Notes under the pieces: model-generated
The model's database searches: none
Seen by the model: the letters and a program-made list of their open reading frames with translations, nothing else
Told to the model about the DNA's origin: nothing
Position numbers and translations under genes: made by a program
Shown here: in pieces, positions 50,888-58,780 of the stretch
How positions within the stretch are numbered: position 1 is the stretch's first letter
Layout: each line of letters begins with the position of its first letter
Origin: Gemmatimonadaceae bacterium
GTDB taxonomy: Bacteria > Gemmatimonadota > Gemmatimonadetes > Gemmatimonadales > Gemmatimonadaceae
Assembly: GCA_020853635.1 (NCBI GenBank)
Contig: JADYYN010000171.1
Location: forward strand, 1-60,108
Direction of reading: 5' to 3'
Length of the DNA stretch: 60,108 nt

Positions 50888-52543
50888 TCAGCGCGAGAAG
50901 CTCGCGAGGGTCACTCCCATCGCGTCGATCGCGGCCCGCGCGCGCCAGAGTTCGCGACCGTTGTACAGGAACGAGAACACGAGTTCCTCGCCATTGCGAG
51001 CGGTCACGTAGCCACCGAGCGACGTGACCTCGTTCGTCGTGCCCGTCTTCGCGCGCAGGTTGCCCTGCGCCGCCGTGCCGCGCATGCGACCGCGCAACGT
51101 CTCCGTGCGCCCGGCGATCGGCAACGACTGCTGCAGCACCTGACCCCACGGCGCGGTGACACCGTAGCCGAGCAATTGAACCATCGAGCGCGGCGTCACG
51201 CGGTCGAGCGTGGAGAGTCCGCTGCCGTCCGCCGCGTGTACCGCGCCGCGCGCCACGCCGGCGCGGGTCGCGAGGAACTTCTCGAGCGAGGCGTTGCCGG
51301 TCACCGCCGAACCGACGACGCTGTCCGTGCGCGCCGCGTTCCGGAACAGGAGTTCAGCGAAGTGGTTGTTGCTCTCGCCGTTCATCGTCGCGACGAGCTG
51401 CGCGAGCGGCGGCGATGCCCAGGTGGTGACGCGCTGCGCGGAGCTGGAGGCCGCGCCGTCGCGTACGACGCCATCGACCTGGATGCCGCGCGATTCGAGC
51501 GCGGCGCGGAACGCGGCGGCGACGAAGCGCTCGGGCTGCTCCACCACGACTTGGTACGTGCGCGTGCGGCTCCGGGCGCCGATCCAGCCGCTCACACGGA
51601 ACTGCTGCGTCAGGGTGTCCTGCCACACGCGCACCGAGGCACCGGCCGTGTTGGGACGGACCGTGACCGAGGAGTTGAGTTTGAGCCCGCTCAACGCCTG
51701 ACCGAACGCGACCACGGCGCCGCGCGTGGACGGACGCACGGTGATATGTGCGAGATTCTCGTTGAACGACAGGGCCGACACACGCGCCGCGTAGCTCGCC
51801 TGCAGATAGCGCGCGCGCCAGCCGTCCGGCACACGCTGCGTCTCGAACGCACTCGCGTCGCCGATGATGTCACCCTTCACGCGCGTGATGCCGGCGCGAA
51901 CGACCTGATCGGCCAACGCGTCCATCGGACGCTGCCCCGCGCTCCACGCGGCGAACCGCGGGGCAAGCGACGGATCGCCGGCGCCCTTCAGGATCAGATC
52001 GCCCTGCACGGTCCCGTCGACGAGCACAGCACCATCGCGCAGCACTTCGGTGCGGAACTGGTGCGCCGGCCCGAACCGCTCGAGCGCGACGGCCGACGTG
52101 TAGAGCTTCATCGTGGACGCCGGCAGCAACATCGCGTCGGCGTTGTGTCCGAACAAGGTGTCGCCGCGTGTGATGGACACGACCATCACGCCCCAGCGCC
52201 CGCTCTTGGTCGACGAGTTGACGAGCGAGAGGAGATGGTCGCGCAGCGCGTTCGCATTGGTGGGCACCGCGGCGCGGATCGGCGCGGCCTTGGGGGCGGG
52301 GCGCTTCGCGGCGCTGGCGACGGCCGGCTTGGCGACCTTGGGCTTGCTGGCCGTGACCTGCTTCTTGGTGACGGTCGTGGTGCTGGCTTTCGTACCGCTA
52401 CGGGCCGCAGAGGACGTCTTGGTCGCCCCACCGCTGGCGGTCGCGGACTTGGTCGGGGTGCGCGACGCGCTGGACTGCGCCTCCCCCGTCGCAGGGACGA
52501 GGAGGGCGAGGGCCAGGAGACTCGTGGTGAGGCGTCGACGCAT
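50888..52543 (-). CDS. dacB: D-alanyl-D-alanine carboxypeptidase/endopeptidase (PBP4-type)
   Basis: This 551-residue protein has a signal peptide (SLLALALLVPATGEAQ), then an unusual ~70-residue Ala/Lys/Ser/Thr-rich linker before the catalytic domain. The penicillin-binding motifs are S143-T-M-K146 (SxxK), SNN in GESNNHFAELL, and KTG in RAKTGTTNEV. It trims or cleaves peptidoglycan cross-links in the periplasm. The linker probably spans from the membrane to the wall. The ATG at 52543 places the signal peptide; the frame extends upstream without support. Confidence 0.9.
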   Translation of the reverse strand: MRRRLTTSLLALALLVPATGEAQSSASRTPTKSATASGGATKTSSAARSGTKASTTTVTKKQVTASKPKVAKPAVASAAKRPAPKAAPIRAAVPTNANALRDHLLSLVNSSTKSGRWGVMVVSITRGDTLFGHNADAMLLPASTMKLYTSAVALERFGPAHQFRTEVLRDGAVLVDGTVQGDLILKGAGDPSLAPRFAAWSAGQRPMDALADQVVRAGITRVKGDIIGDASAFETQRVPDGWRARYLQASYAARVSALSFNENLAHITVRPSTRGAVVAFGQALSGLKLNSSVTVRPNTAGASVRVWQDTLTQQFRVSGWIGARSRTRTYQVVVEQPERFVAAAFRAALESRGIQVDGVVRDGAASSSAQRVTTWASPPLAQLVATMNGESNNHFAELLFRNAARTDSVVGSAVTGNASLEKFLATRAGVARGAVHAADGSGLSTLDRVTPRSMVQLLGYGVTAPWGQVLQQSLPIAGRTETLRGRMRGTAAQGNLRAKTGTTNEVTSLGGYVTARNGEELVFSFLYNGRELWRARAAIDAMGVTLASFSR

Positions 52544-52633
52544 CGTGACCAGGGCTCTTGAGGCGGGAGTTCGACGGCGGGTCGGAGGACCCGCCGGGAC
52601 GTACCATACCGTGGAGTATCGGTTCGGGACCCC

Positions 52634-52741
52634 GCAATCGAGGAGCCCGGCACCGTGGCGGCAAGGGGAGGACGACCTTCCCCCTGGAGTCGTGACGTGG
52701 TTTTCGGCTTCTGTTCGTGAAGAACTGTCACTCTGGGACAG
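52634..52741 (-). promoter_or_regulatory. Possible sigma54-type promoter with upstream activator site for dacB
   Basis: CTGTC-N7-GACAG (52725-52741) is an inverted repeat of the type bound by enhancer-binding proteins. About 90 bp downstream on the minus strand, GG-N10-GC with TTGC at the -12 position (52647-52634) loosely fits a -24/-12 promoter; the -24 half is poor. No enhancer-binding protein gene is in the window. Confidence 0.25.
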
Positions 52742-52797
52742 CCCTGCCACGAAGGGATGCGCGAGGGCCCTGCGGCCCCCGTCATCCGCTCGTTGGT

Positions 52798-53634
52798 CTA
52801 CCCCGCAACCTGCGCGCCAGCCCGGTCATCCCGTTGGCTGGAGGACCACTTGAAGAAGATGATCGAGGTCAGCAGGTAGAAGAACAACCCGCCGGGGATC
52901 CACATGATCAGCCCACCCAGGCGCTGGTCTTCGAGCGGCGACAACCCCCACAGGCGGGGCGCGCTGGCATAGGCCGGATACAGCACATGGTCGGCGTACA
53001 CGATGAACACCGAGACGATGGTCATCGGGAGGGTCATGAGGAAGCTGTAGAGCATCTGCCCCGGATAACTCAGGCGCGGCAGCTCTGGCATGGGACTCAG
53101 CAGCGGCCACCACGAGATGGTCGCGGTCACGAGGAACATCAGATGCTGCACGATGTGCACCTCGTGGTAGTACATGGCCGAGTTGTACATCGGCGGCAGG
53201 TGCCACACGGCGAGCACGAGATTGAACAGCGCGAACGCGACGCGTGGCGCGGTCACGAAGCGTGCGAACGCGGCGACCGCGGGCACCTCGAGCGCCGGCC
53301 GAAGCATCCAGCCCGGTGTGCCGAGCAACAGCAGGGGCGGCGCGACGAAGGTGAGCACGAGATGCTGCACCATGTGGCCGGTGAAGAGGTAGTAGTCGCT
53401 GATGTCGTGCACCGGGCCGTTCAGTGACAGGAACAGCACCAGCAGACCCGTCGCGAAGCAAACATGCTGCAGCGCGCTCGGCGTTTCGCTCGGCGTGCGT
53501 CTGCTGTGCACGCTGGCGCGCCAGAGGTAGAGCACCCAGAGGGCGATGAGGCCCGTGACGGTGGACCAATGGACGGTGAAGCCGCCTTTGGTCAGGTCTA
53601 CCATCGGGTGCAGGAAGATCGCTGTCGTTGGCAC
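52798..53634 (-). CDS. ctaG: Cytochrome c oxidase assembly protein CtaG (caa3 type)
   Basis: This 278-residue protein has seven transmembrane helices and the caa3_CtaG family motifs: LFTGHMVQHLVLTFVAPPLL, LAVWHLPPMYNSAM, HIVQHLMFLVTATISWWPL and GGLIMWIPGGLFFYLLTS. Several conserved His residues in the membrane part are kept. It assists copper insertion or assembly of the oxidase. It follows the cox genes on the same strand but is set apart by a terminator hairpin and has its own leaderless-type promoter. Confidence 0.9.
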   Translation of the reverse strand: MPTTAIFLHPMVDLTKGGFTVHWSTVTGLIALWVLYLWRASVHSRRTPSETPSALQHVCFATGLLVLFLSLNGPVHDISDYYLFTGHMVQHLVLTFVAPPLLLLGTPGWMLRPALEVPAVAAFARFVTAPRVAFALFNLVLAVWHLPPMYNSAMYYHEVHIVQHLMFLVTATISWWPLLSPMPELPRLSYPGQMLYSFLMTLPMTIVSVFIVYADHVLYPAYASAPRLWGLSPLEDQRLGGLIMWIPGGLFFYLLTSIIFFKWSSSQRDDRAGAQVAG

Positions 53635-53640
53635 GTATCT

Positions 53641-53646
53641 AAGCTA
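53641..53646 (-). promoter_or_regulatory. -10 element, leaderless start of ctaG
   Basis: On the minus strand TAGCTT is followed after exactly 6 nt by the GTG at 53634. It allows ctaG transcription independent of the cox operon. Confidence 0.5.
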
Positions 53647-53655
53647 AGGCGATGC

Positions 53656-53725
53656 GGGGGGACGGACGATGCGTGGGGACGGACGGTGCGGGGCGCGGGG
53701 TAGATGCGGGATGCGGGGGGAGGGG
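53656..53725 (+). other. G-run-rich stretch, possible G-quadruplex
   Basis: Seven runs of 3-6 G fall within 70 bases, including four in 53690-53725 separated by 1-7 nt, on the non-template side of the cox/ctaG genes. Short degenerate repeats follow (GCGGAACGGGAACT twice). There is no gene between 53635 and 53878. Confidence 0.5.
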
Positions 53726-53798
53726 ACTGCGGAACGGGAACTGCGGAACGGGAACCACGGAGCGGGAGAGGCGGAGCGGGACCTACGGGGAAACGAAC

Positions 53799-53825
53799 GC
53801 GGGGAGCGCCGTCGGCGCTCCCCGC
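53799..53825 (-). terminator. Intrinsic terminator of the cox operon
   Basis: GCGGGGAGCGCC and its exact complement form a 12-bp stem with a 3-nt loop, 54 bp after the subunit IV stop. On the minus strand it is followed by GTTCGTTTCCC, moderately T-rich. Confidence 0.65.
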
Positions 53826-53878
53826 TCCCGTATTCCGCATCAGTCCGCCATCCACCTTCCAGCGTCCACCATCCGCTC

Positions 53879-54190
53879 CTACAGCTTCACCTTGCCGAAC
53901 AGGAACAGGAGCGCCGTGATCGTACCCATCGCGATGATGAGCGGGCCGGTGAAGAGGGCCTTGAAGAGCTTGTGATCGTACTTCAGGTGCATGTAGAACA
54001 GCACCACGATCGCGAACTTCGCGGCGGACATGATGATGAGCGCCGGGTTGAACAGCGGCGATGCGACCAAGGCCGGGATGTAATAGGCCCAGACCTCGAC
54101 GGCCGTGATGATCGTCAGGATCAACCCGATCTTCAGATACGTCGCCCCAGTCGGGTGCGCGTGTTCGGCGTGCTTCGTGTCGTGTGACAT
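53879..54190 (-). CDS. Cytochrome c oxidase subunit IV
   Basis: This 103-residue protein has a His-rich N-terminus (HDTKHAEHAHPTG) and three transmembrane helices: YLKIGLILTIITAVEVWAYY, LIIMSAAKFAIVVLFYMHLK and FTGPLIIAMGTITALLFLFG. The segment around AKFAIVVLFYMHLKYD matches bacterial COX4/CyoD-like small subunits. The ATG at 54190 lies 14 bp after subunit III. It stabilises the oxidase. Confidence 0.88.
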   Translation of the reverse strand: MSHDTKHAEHAHPTGATYLKIGLILTIITAVEVWAYYIPALVASPLFNPALIIMSAAKFAIVVLFYMHLKYDHKLFKALFTGPLIIAMGTITALLFLFGKVKL

Positions 54191-54204
54191 TCTCTCGGCC
54201 TCGC

Positions 54205-54909
54205 CTACTGGATGAGATAGATGAGCGTGAAGATCGCGATCCAGACCACGTCGACGAAGTGCCAGTACAGTGCGCAGATGTCGACGATCAACTCGTCCTT
54301 CGGGCCGAGGCCGCGGGTGCGGTCGATCCAGAGGAGCATCATGAGCCACAGCACACCCACGGTGACGTGCGCGCCGTGGAAGCCGGTGAGCGTGAAGAAG
54401 GTCGAGCCGAACAGGTTCGTCTTGATGGTCAGGCCTTCATGCACGAACGAGGTGAACTCGTAGGCCTGGAAGCCGAGGAACGTCGCGCCCAGCAGGGCCG
54501 TCATGCCGAGCCAGAGCTGCGAGGAACGTTCGGCGCGCTGCCACCAGCCGGCGCCGGCCGCGAGCGGCGTGCCCTTGAGCTGCACGGCCTGCAGTGCGAG
54601 CACCATCGCGAGCGAGGACATGAGCAGCACGAAGGTCGACGCCGACGTCACCGGGATGTCGAGGATCGGCTTGAACACCTTGCCGGCCTCGTTCACGTAC
54701 TCGGTATGCGGGAAGGGGCCAACGAGCGACTTGCCCTTGTAGATCAGGTACGTCGAGATGAGCGACGCGAACAGCATGCACTCGGAGCCGATGAACGCCC
54801 AGATGGCGATCTTGCGGTGGTCGAGGCCGGTCGTCGTGTAGTGATGATGCTCGTGTGCGTCGTGCCCGTCAGCGTGACCGGTCGTCGCGGCGTGTGCGTG
54901 GGATGCCAC
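54205..54909 (-). CDS. coxC: Cytochrome c oxidase subunit III
   Basis: This 234-residue protein has a His-rich N-terminus (HAHAATTGHADGHDAHEHHHY) and five to six transmembrane helices of the heme-copper oxidase subunit III family. Markers: AIWAFIGSECMLFASLISTYL, LLGATFLGFQAYEFTSF and FHGAHVTVGVLWLMMLL, the last with the conserved His. The last segment, YWHFVDVVWIAIFTLIY, is typical. It sits between subunits I and IV. Confidence 0.92.
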   Translation of the reverse strand: MASHAHAATTGHADGHDAHEHHHYTTTGLDHRKIAIWAFIGSECMLFASLISTYLIYKGKSLVGPFPHTEYVNEAGKVFKPILDIPVTSASTFVLLMSSLAMVLALQAVQLKGTPLAAGAGWWQRAERSSQLWLGMTALLGATFLGFQAYEFTSFVHEGLTIKTNLFGSTFFTLTGFHGAHVTVGVLWLMMLLWIDRTRGLGPKDELIVDICALYWHFVDVVWIAIFTLIYLIQ

Positions 54910-54924
54910 GGTCGTTATCTCCGG

Positions 54925-56841
54925 TTACTCGAGGGGGGCGGTGAACCACGAGATCAATCCGCCGATCAACATCGCCGCGCCCGTGAGCGTGACGGTCATC
55001 GCGACGGCGAACATGTCGTTGCGCAGGAAGAGCAGGCCGCTGAACATCGTGCACATGCCGAACGCGGTGAACAACGGCTTCGCGGTCGAGAACGGCATCG
55101 GGATGCCGAGTTCCTTGGCGGTGTGCCGCTCGGTCTCCTCGTGCACCGGCACGGCGTGCGCGTCGGTGATGGTCATGGCGTCGGCGTGCGAGTGGTCGAT
55201 GCCGGCGGTCTTCTTGGGATCCTTCAAGTCCCACAGCGGGTACCGCGAGGTCACTTCGGGGATCTGCGCGAAGTTGTACTCGGGCGGCGGCGAGGGGATC
55301 GACCACTCGAGCGTGGCCGCACCCCAGGGATCATTGCCCGCGATCGCACCGGTCGAGCGGCTGCGGATGAAGTTCCACACGAACACCGCCGTGGCGACCA
55401 CGAGCAGGTACGTGCCGTAGGTCGACATCATGTTGAACAGGTCCCAGCCCTGCCCCGAGTCGTACTGATAGATGCGGCGCGGCATGCCGTAGAGCCCGCT
55501 GAAGTGCATCGGGAAGAACGTGAGGTTCATGCCGATGAAGTTCAGCCAGAAGTGCAGGTTGCCGAGGCCGTCGTTCATGAAGCGGCCGGTCATCTTCGGG
55601 TAGTAGAAGTAGATACCGGCGAAGATGCCCATGATGGAGCCACCGAAGAGCACGTAATGGAAGTGCGCGACGATGAAATACGTGTCGGTCTGCTGCAGGT
55701 CGGCCGGCGGCGAGGAGTGCATCACGCCCGAGATGCCGCCGATGGTGAACATGCCGATCAGCGCGATCGCGAACTTCATCGGCACGGTGAAGCGCACCTC
55801 ACCGGCCCACATCGTCGCGATCCAGTTGAAGATCTTCACGCCCGTCGGCACCGCGATGAGCATCGTCATCAGCGAGAAGATCGAGTCGGCGACCGGTCCC
55901 ATGCCCACCGCGAACATGTGGTGCGCCCAGACGCCGAAGCCGAGGAAGCCGATCATGATGCCCGAGTACACCATCACGTTGTAGCCGAACAGCGGCTTCT
56001 TCGAGAAGGTCGGGAGCACCTCGGAGACGAGACCGAAGGCCGGCAGGATGAGGATGTACACCTCGGGGTGACCGAACACCCAGAAGAGATGCTGCCAGAG
56101 CAGCGGGTCCGCCCCGGCGGCGATCGCGTAGAACGTCGTGCCGAAGAAGCGGTCCATCAGCAGGAAGAACAGCGCCACCGTGATTGGCGGGAACGCGAGG
56201 ATGAGCAGGAACTGCACGACGAACGACATCCACGTGAACATCGGCATGCGCATCAGGCTCATGCCCGGTGCGCGCATGTTGATGATCGTCGTGATGAAGT
56301 TGAACGCCGCCGCCAGCGACGACACACCGAGGATCTGCAGGCCGATCACCCAGAAGTCGATATTGGGGCCCGGCGCGAACTGGTTGCTCGTCAGCGGCGC
56401 ATAGCCGAACCAGCCGCCGTCCGGCGCGACCTGGAACAGGATGGGAAGCGTGATGAAGATGCCGCCGAACAGGTACACCCAGTACGAGAACGCGTTGAGC
56501 CGCGGGAACGCGACGTCACGCGCGCCGATCTGCAGCGGGATCAGATAGTTGAAGAACGCCGCCGAGAGTGGCATGACGGCGAGGAACACCATCGTCGTGC
56601 CGTGCATCGTGAAGAGCTGGTTGTACGTGTCGGCCGAGACGAAGCCCATGTTGGGGCGCATCAGCTGGGTGCGGATCATCACCGCCTCCAACCCGCCGAC
56701 GAGGAAGAAGAACAGCGCAGTCCAGAGATAGAGCGTGCCGATCCGCTTGTGATCGACCGTGGTGATCCAGCTCCAGATCCCCGTCTGCTCCGCGGACGCG
56801 CCCACGTGGGTCGCGTGCGACGGCTGTGCGATGGTAGCCAT
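54925..56841 (-). CDS. coxA: Cytochrome c oxidase subunit I
   Basis: This 638-residue protein has 12 or more helices. The low-spin heme His is in FTMHGTTMVFLAVMP, the CuB ligands include HPEVYILILPAFG (with the His-Tyr pair and the Glu of A1-type oxidases) and the twin His in VAHFHYVLFGG. RDVAFPRLNAFSYW keeps the proton-channel Asp/Asn positions. The C-terminus is extended by extra helices as in other fused or long CoxA. It reduces O2 to water and pumps protons. It lies 18 bp after subunit II. Confidence 0.95.
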   Translation of the reverse strand: MATIAQPSHATHVGASAEQTGIWSWITTVDHKRIGTLYLWTALFFFLVGGLEAVMIRTQLMRPNMGFVSADTYNQLFTMHGTTMVFLAVMPLSAAFFNYLIPLQIGARDVAFPRLNAFSYWVYLFGGIFITLPILFQVAPDGGWFGYAPLTSNQFAPGPNIDFWVIGLQILGVSSLAAAFNFITTIINMRAPGMSLMRMPMFTWMSFVVQFLLILAFPPITVALFFLLMDRFFGTTFYAIAAGADPLLWQHLFWVFGHPEVYILILPAFGLVSEVLPTFSKKPLFGYNVMVYSGIMIGFLGFGVWAHHMFAVGMGPVADSIFSLMTMLIAVPTGVKIFNWIATMWAGEVRFTVPMKFAIALIGMFTIGGISGVMHSSPPADLQQTDTYFIVAHFHYVLFGGSIMGIFAGIYFYYPKMTGRFMNDGLGNLHFWLNFIGMNLTFFPMHFSGLYGMPRRIYQYDSGQGWDLFNMMSTYGTYLLVVATAVFVWNFIRSRSTGAIAGNDPWGAATLEWSIPSPPPEYNFAQIPEVTSRYPLWDLKDPKKTAGIDHSHADAMTITDAHAVPVHEETERHTAKELGIPMPFSTAKPLFTAFGMCTMFSGLLFLRNDMFAVAMTVTLTGAAMLIGGLISWFTAPLE

Positions 56842-56859
56842 GATGTCGGGTCTCCGGGA

Positions 56860-58134
56860 TTACTTGAGCGCCAGCAGATACGCGACGACATCGGCGATCT
56901 GCCGGTCGTCGAGTCCTGCCTTCTGCGTGGTCTTGAGCACCGGGTCGTACTCGCCACGACCGATGGTCCACATCAGCGAGCCAGGCTTCATGTGCGGCGC
57001 GTTCTTGATCCACCGCGCGAGCGAGGGGCCGTCCATGCGGTAGAGTCCGCTCGCGATGGTGTGCCGCGAGGCCACGTGCGTGAGGTTGGGGCCGGTCTGC
57101 GAGATCGCGCCCGGCACGCCGTCGATCGCGTGGCAACCGATGCAGCCACCGACCAGGAAACCCTGCGTCGCACCGCGCGTGGCATCACCGCCGGCGAGGA
57201 GTGCGTCGTCGTACTCGAGGCCCGCCGGGAACGGCGTCTGCGGGATCACGTGCGCCGGCAGCTTCTCAGCCGGGAACATATAGCCGCTGGTGTCGACCGC
57301 CGGCTCCGCGGCAGCGACCGCGCCGCCCTGCGTGTTGCTGGCCGCACGCACCGGCGTTGCCGGAGCGGCTGCGGCCATCGCGGCTGCCTTCGGATTGAAC
57401 ACCGCCGGCTTCGCCTGATGCTTGGCCCAGCGCTCGAACTCGTCCTGCTGCACCGCGAAGAGACGGATGCGCATGTTCGCGTGGCTCGCGCCGCAGTACT
57501 CGGTGCAGAAGCCGTTGTAGGCCTGCGTGCCCAAGTCCGCGTTGGGCGTGAACCACATGTAGTTGGTCTTGTTCGTGATCAGGTCGCGCTTGCCACCCAT
57601 CTGCGGGATCCAGAACGAGTGCAGCACGTCCTTGGTCGTGAGCTCGAACGACGCGGTCTTGCCGATCGGCACGTAGACCTCGTTCGCCGTCACGATGCCC
57701 AAGTCAGGGTAGCGGAACTCCCACCACCACTGATGCCCGATCACCTGGATGCGGATCGAGCCCGCGGGCGCCGGCGCCTGCGTCTGGAAGATCGTCTTCA
57801 CCGTCGGCACCGCGATCAGCACCAGGATCAGCGCCGGGATCGCGGTCCACGTGATCTCGAGCACCGCATTGCCGTGGATCTGCTTGGCCTCGGGACCACC
57901 CGGGCGCTTGCGGTACTTGATGATCGTGAAGATCAGCGCGGCTTCGACCACCACGAACACGATCGTGCCCCAGAAGAGCAGACGCTCCCAGAGCGAGTCG
58001 ATCGCGGTGTTGAAGTCGGTGATGCGCGTGAACGTGGAGTTCGGATACTCCGTCTGTCCACACGCAGAGAGCATCAGTAACGCGGCGGCCGTGAACAGGG
58101 CCGGCATCGCCTGACGCAGGCGCAGCTTCGACAT
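56860..58134 (-). CDS. coxB: Cytochrome c oxidase subunit II with fused cytochrome c (caa3 type)
   Basis: This 424-residue protein has a lipoprotein signal (ALLMLSACGQ), two transmembrane helices (about 35-115), the CuA domain with the aromatic GHQWWWEFRYP and the CuA ligands in CTEYCGASHANM (Cys-x3-Cys-x3-His-x2-Met), then an Ala-rich linker and a cytochrome c domain with CIGCHAIDG. Fusion of cytochrome c to subunit II defines caa3 oxidases. It is first in the operon coxB-A-C-IV, preceded by an ~80-nt leader. Confidence 0.95.
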   Translation of the reverse strand: MSKLRLRQAMPALFTAAALLMLSACGQTEYPNSTFTRITDFNTAIDSLWERLLFWGTIVFVVVEAALIFTIIKYRKRPGGPEAKQIHGNAVLEITWTAIPALILVLIAVPTVKTIFQTQAPAPAGSIRIQVIGHQWWWEFRYPDLGIVTANEVYVPIGKTASFELTTKDVLHSFWIPQMGGKRDLITNKTNYMWFTPNADLGTQAYNGFCTEYCGASHANMRIRLFAVQQDEFERWAKHQAKPAVFNPKAAAMAAAAPATPVRAASNTQGGAVAAAEPAVDTSGYMFPAEKLPAHVIPQTPFPAGLEYDDALLAGGDATRGATQGFLVGGCIGCHAIDGVPGAISQTGPNLTHVASRHTIASGLYRMDGPSLARWIKNAPHMKPGSLMWTIGRGEYDPVLKTTQKAGLDDRQIADVVAYLLALK

Positions 58135-58221
58135 CGATGGATGAGGCTGGGGGGAAACACGACGGCCAAGCGCCGCCGCGACCACTTGAACGACTTGTAC
58201 CTCGAGCGAACAAGCGACCGT

Positions 58222-58250
58222 AAACTATCCCACCCGTTCGGGTGGGGCAA
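58222..58250 (-). promoter_or_regulatory. Promoter and overlapping palindromic operator of the cox operon
   Basis: On the minus strand TTGCCC, a 17-bp spacer and TAGTTT form a promoter. The spacer carries a palindrome with 7-bp arms, CCCACCC-GTTC-GGGTGGG (58229-58246), overlapping the -35. A bound repressor would block polymerase. Confidence 0.6.
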
Positions 58251-58398
58251 GCCGAATCTTCAGGGGCCGCTGGGGCAGTATCGACCGATACCACACGGAG
58301 TTGAGTCTACTCGCCATCGCGCTCCGGACCCTCCCGTTCCGACCACTGTTCATACGGTGTTCGGGGCTTTCTCTGGTCGCGACCGAACCCATCCGAGC

Positions 58399-58776
58399 TT
58401 AGTCGCCGCCCGCCGTTTCGATCGCCACCGCGTGCTGGTCCTTCACCTTCGTCGCCGCGATCTCCAGCGCCTGACGGAGCTGCGCGACGTACTCGCGCAT
58501 CGCCCGCACCTTGAGCTGGTCACCTCCGCCACGACCCGACGCGAGGATCATCGCGGACACTTGATCGGCGATGAGGCCGAACTGCCCCTTGAGCTGACCC
58601 TGCAACGGCGTGGCCAGCCGCTTGATCTGCTGCGGGATCACACCCGCGCTCTTCTGATTCTTCACTTCGATCGCCATGCGCTCGACCATGCCATGCATCG
58701 TCTGCAAGGTCTTCAGTGCCTCTTCGATGGTCTTCATCTTCTGTGCGCCCGCGCCATCCAGTTTCACGCCCGCCAT
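58399..58776 (-). CDS. Hypothetical helical protein
   Basis: This 125-residue, almost fully helical protein (KMKTIEEALKTLQTMHGMVE, QIKRLATPLQGQLKGQFGLI, REYVAQLRQALEIAATKVKD) with heptad-like spacing suggests a coiled-coil bundle. It has no signal or membrane segment. It starts 4 bp after the aspartate ammonia-lyase gene and should be co-transcribed. No family was recognised. Confidence 0.7.
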   Translation of the reverse strand: MAGVKLDGAGAQKMKTIEEALKTLQTMHGMVERMAIEVKNQKSAGVIPQQIKRLATPLQGQLKGQFGLIADQVSAMILASGRGGGDQLKVRAMREYVAQLRQALEIAATKVKDQHAVAIETAGGD

Positions 58777-58780
58777 TGCA

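Noticed and set aside
54184-58080. A 1298-codon open frame antisense to the cox operon
   Set aside because: It is a composition-driven shadow of coxB/A/C: rich in Arg, His, Asp and Glu, with no recognisable motif, while the minus strand encodes clear oxidase subunits.
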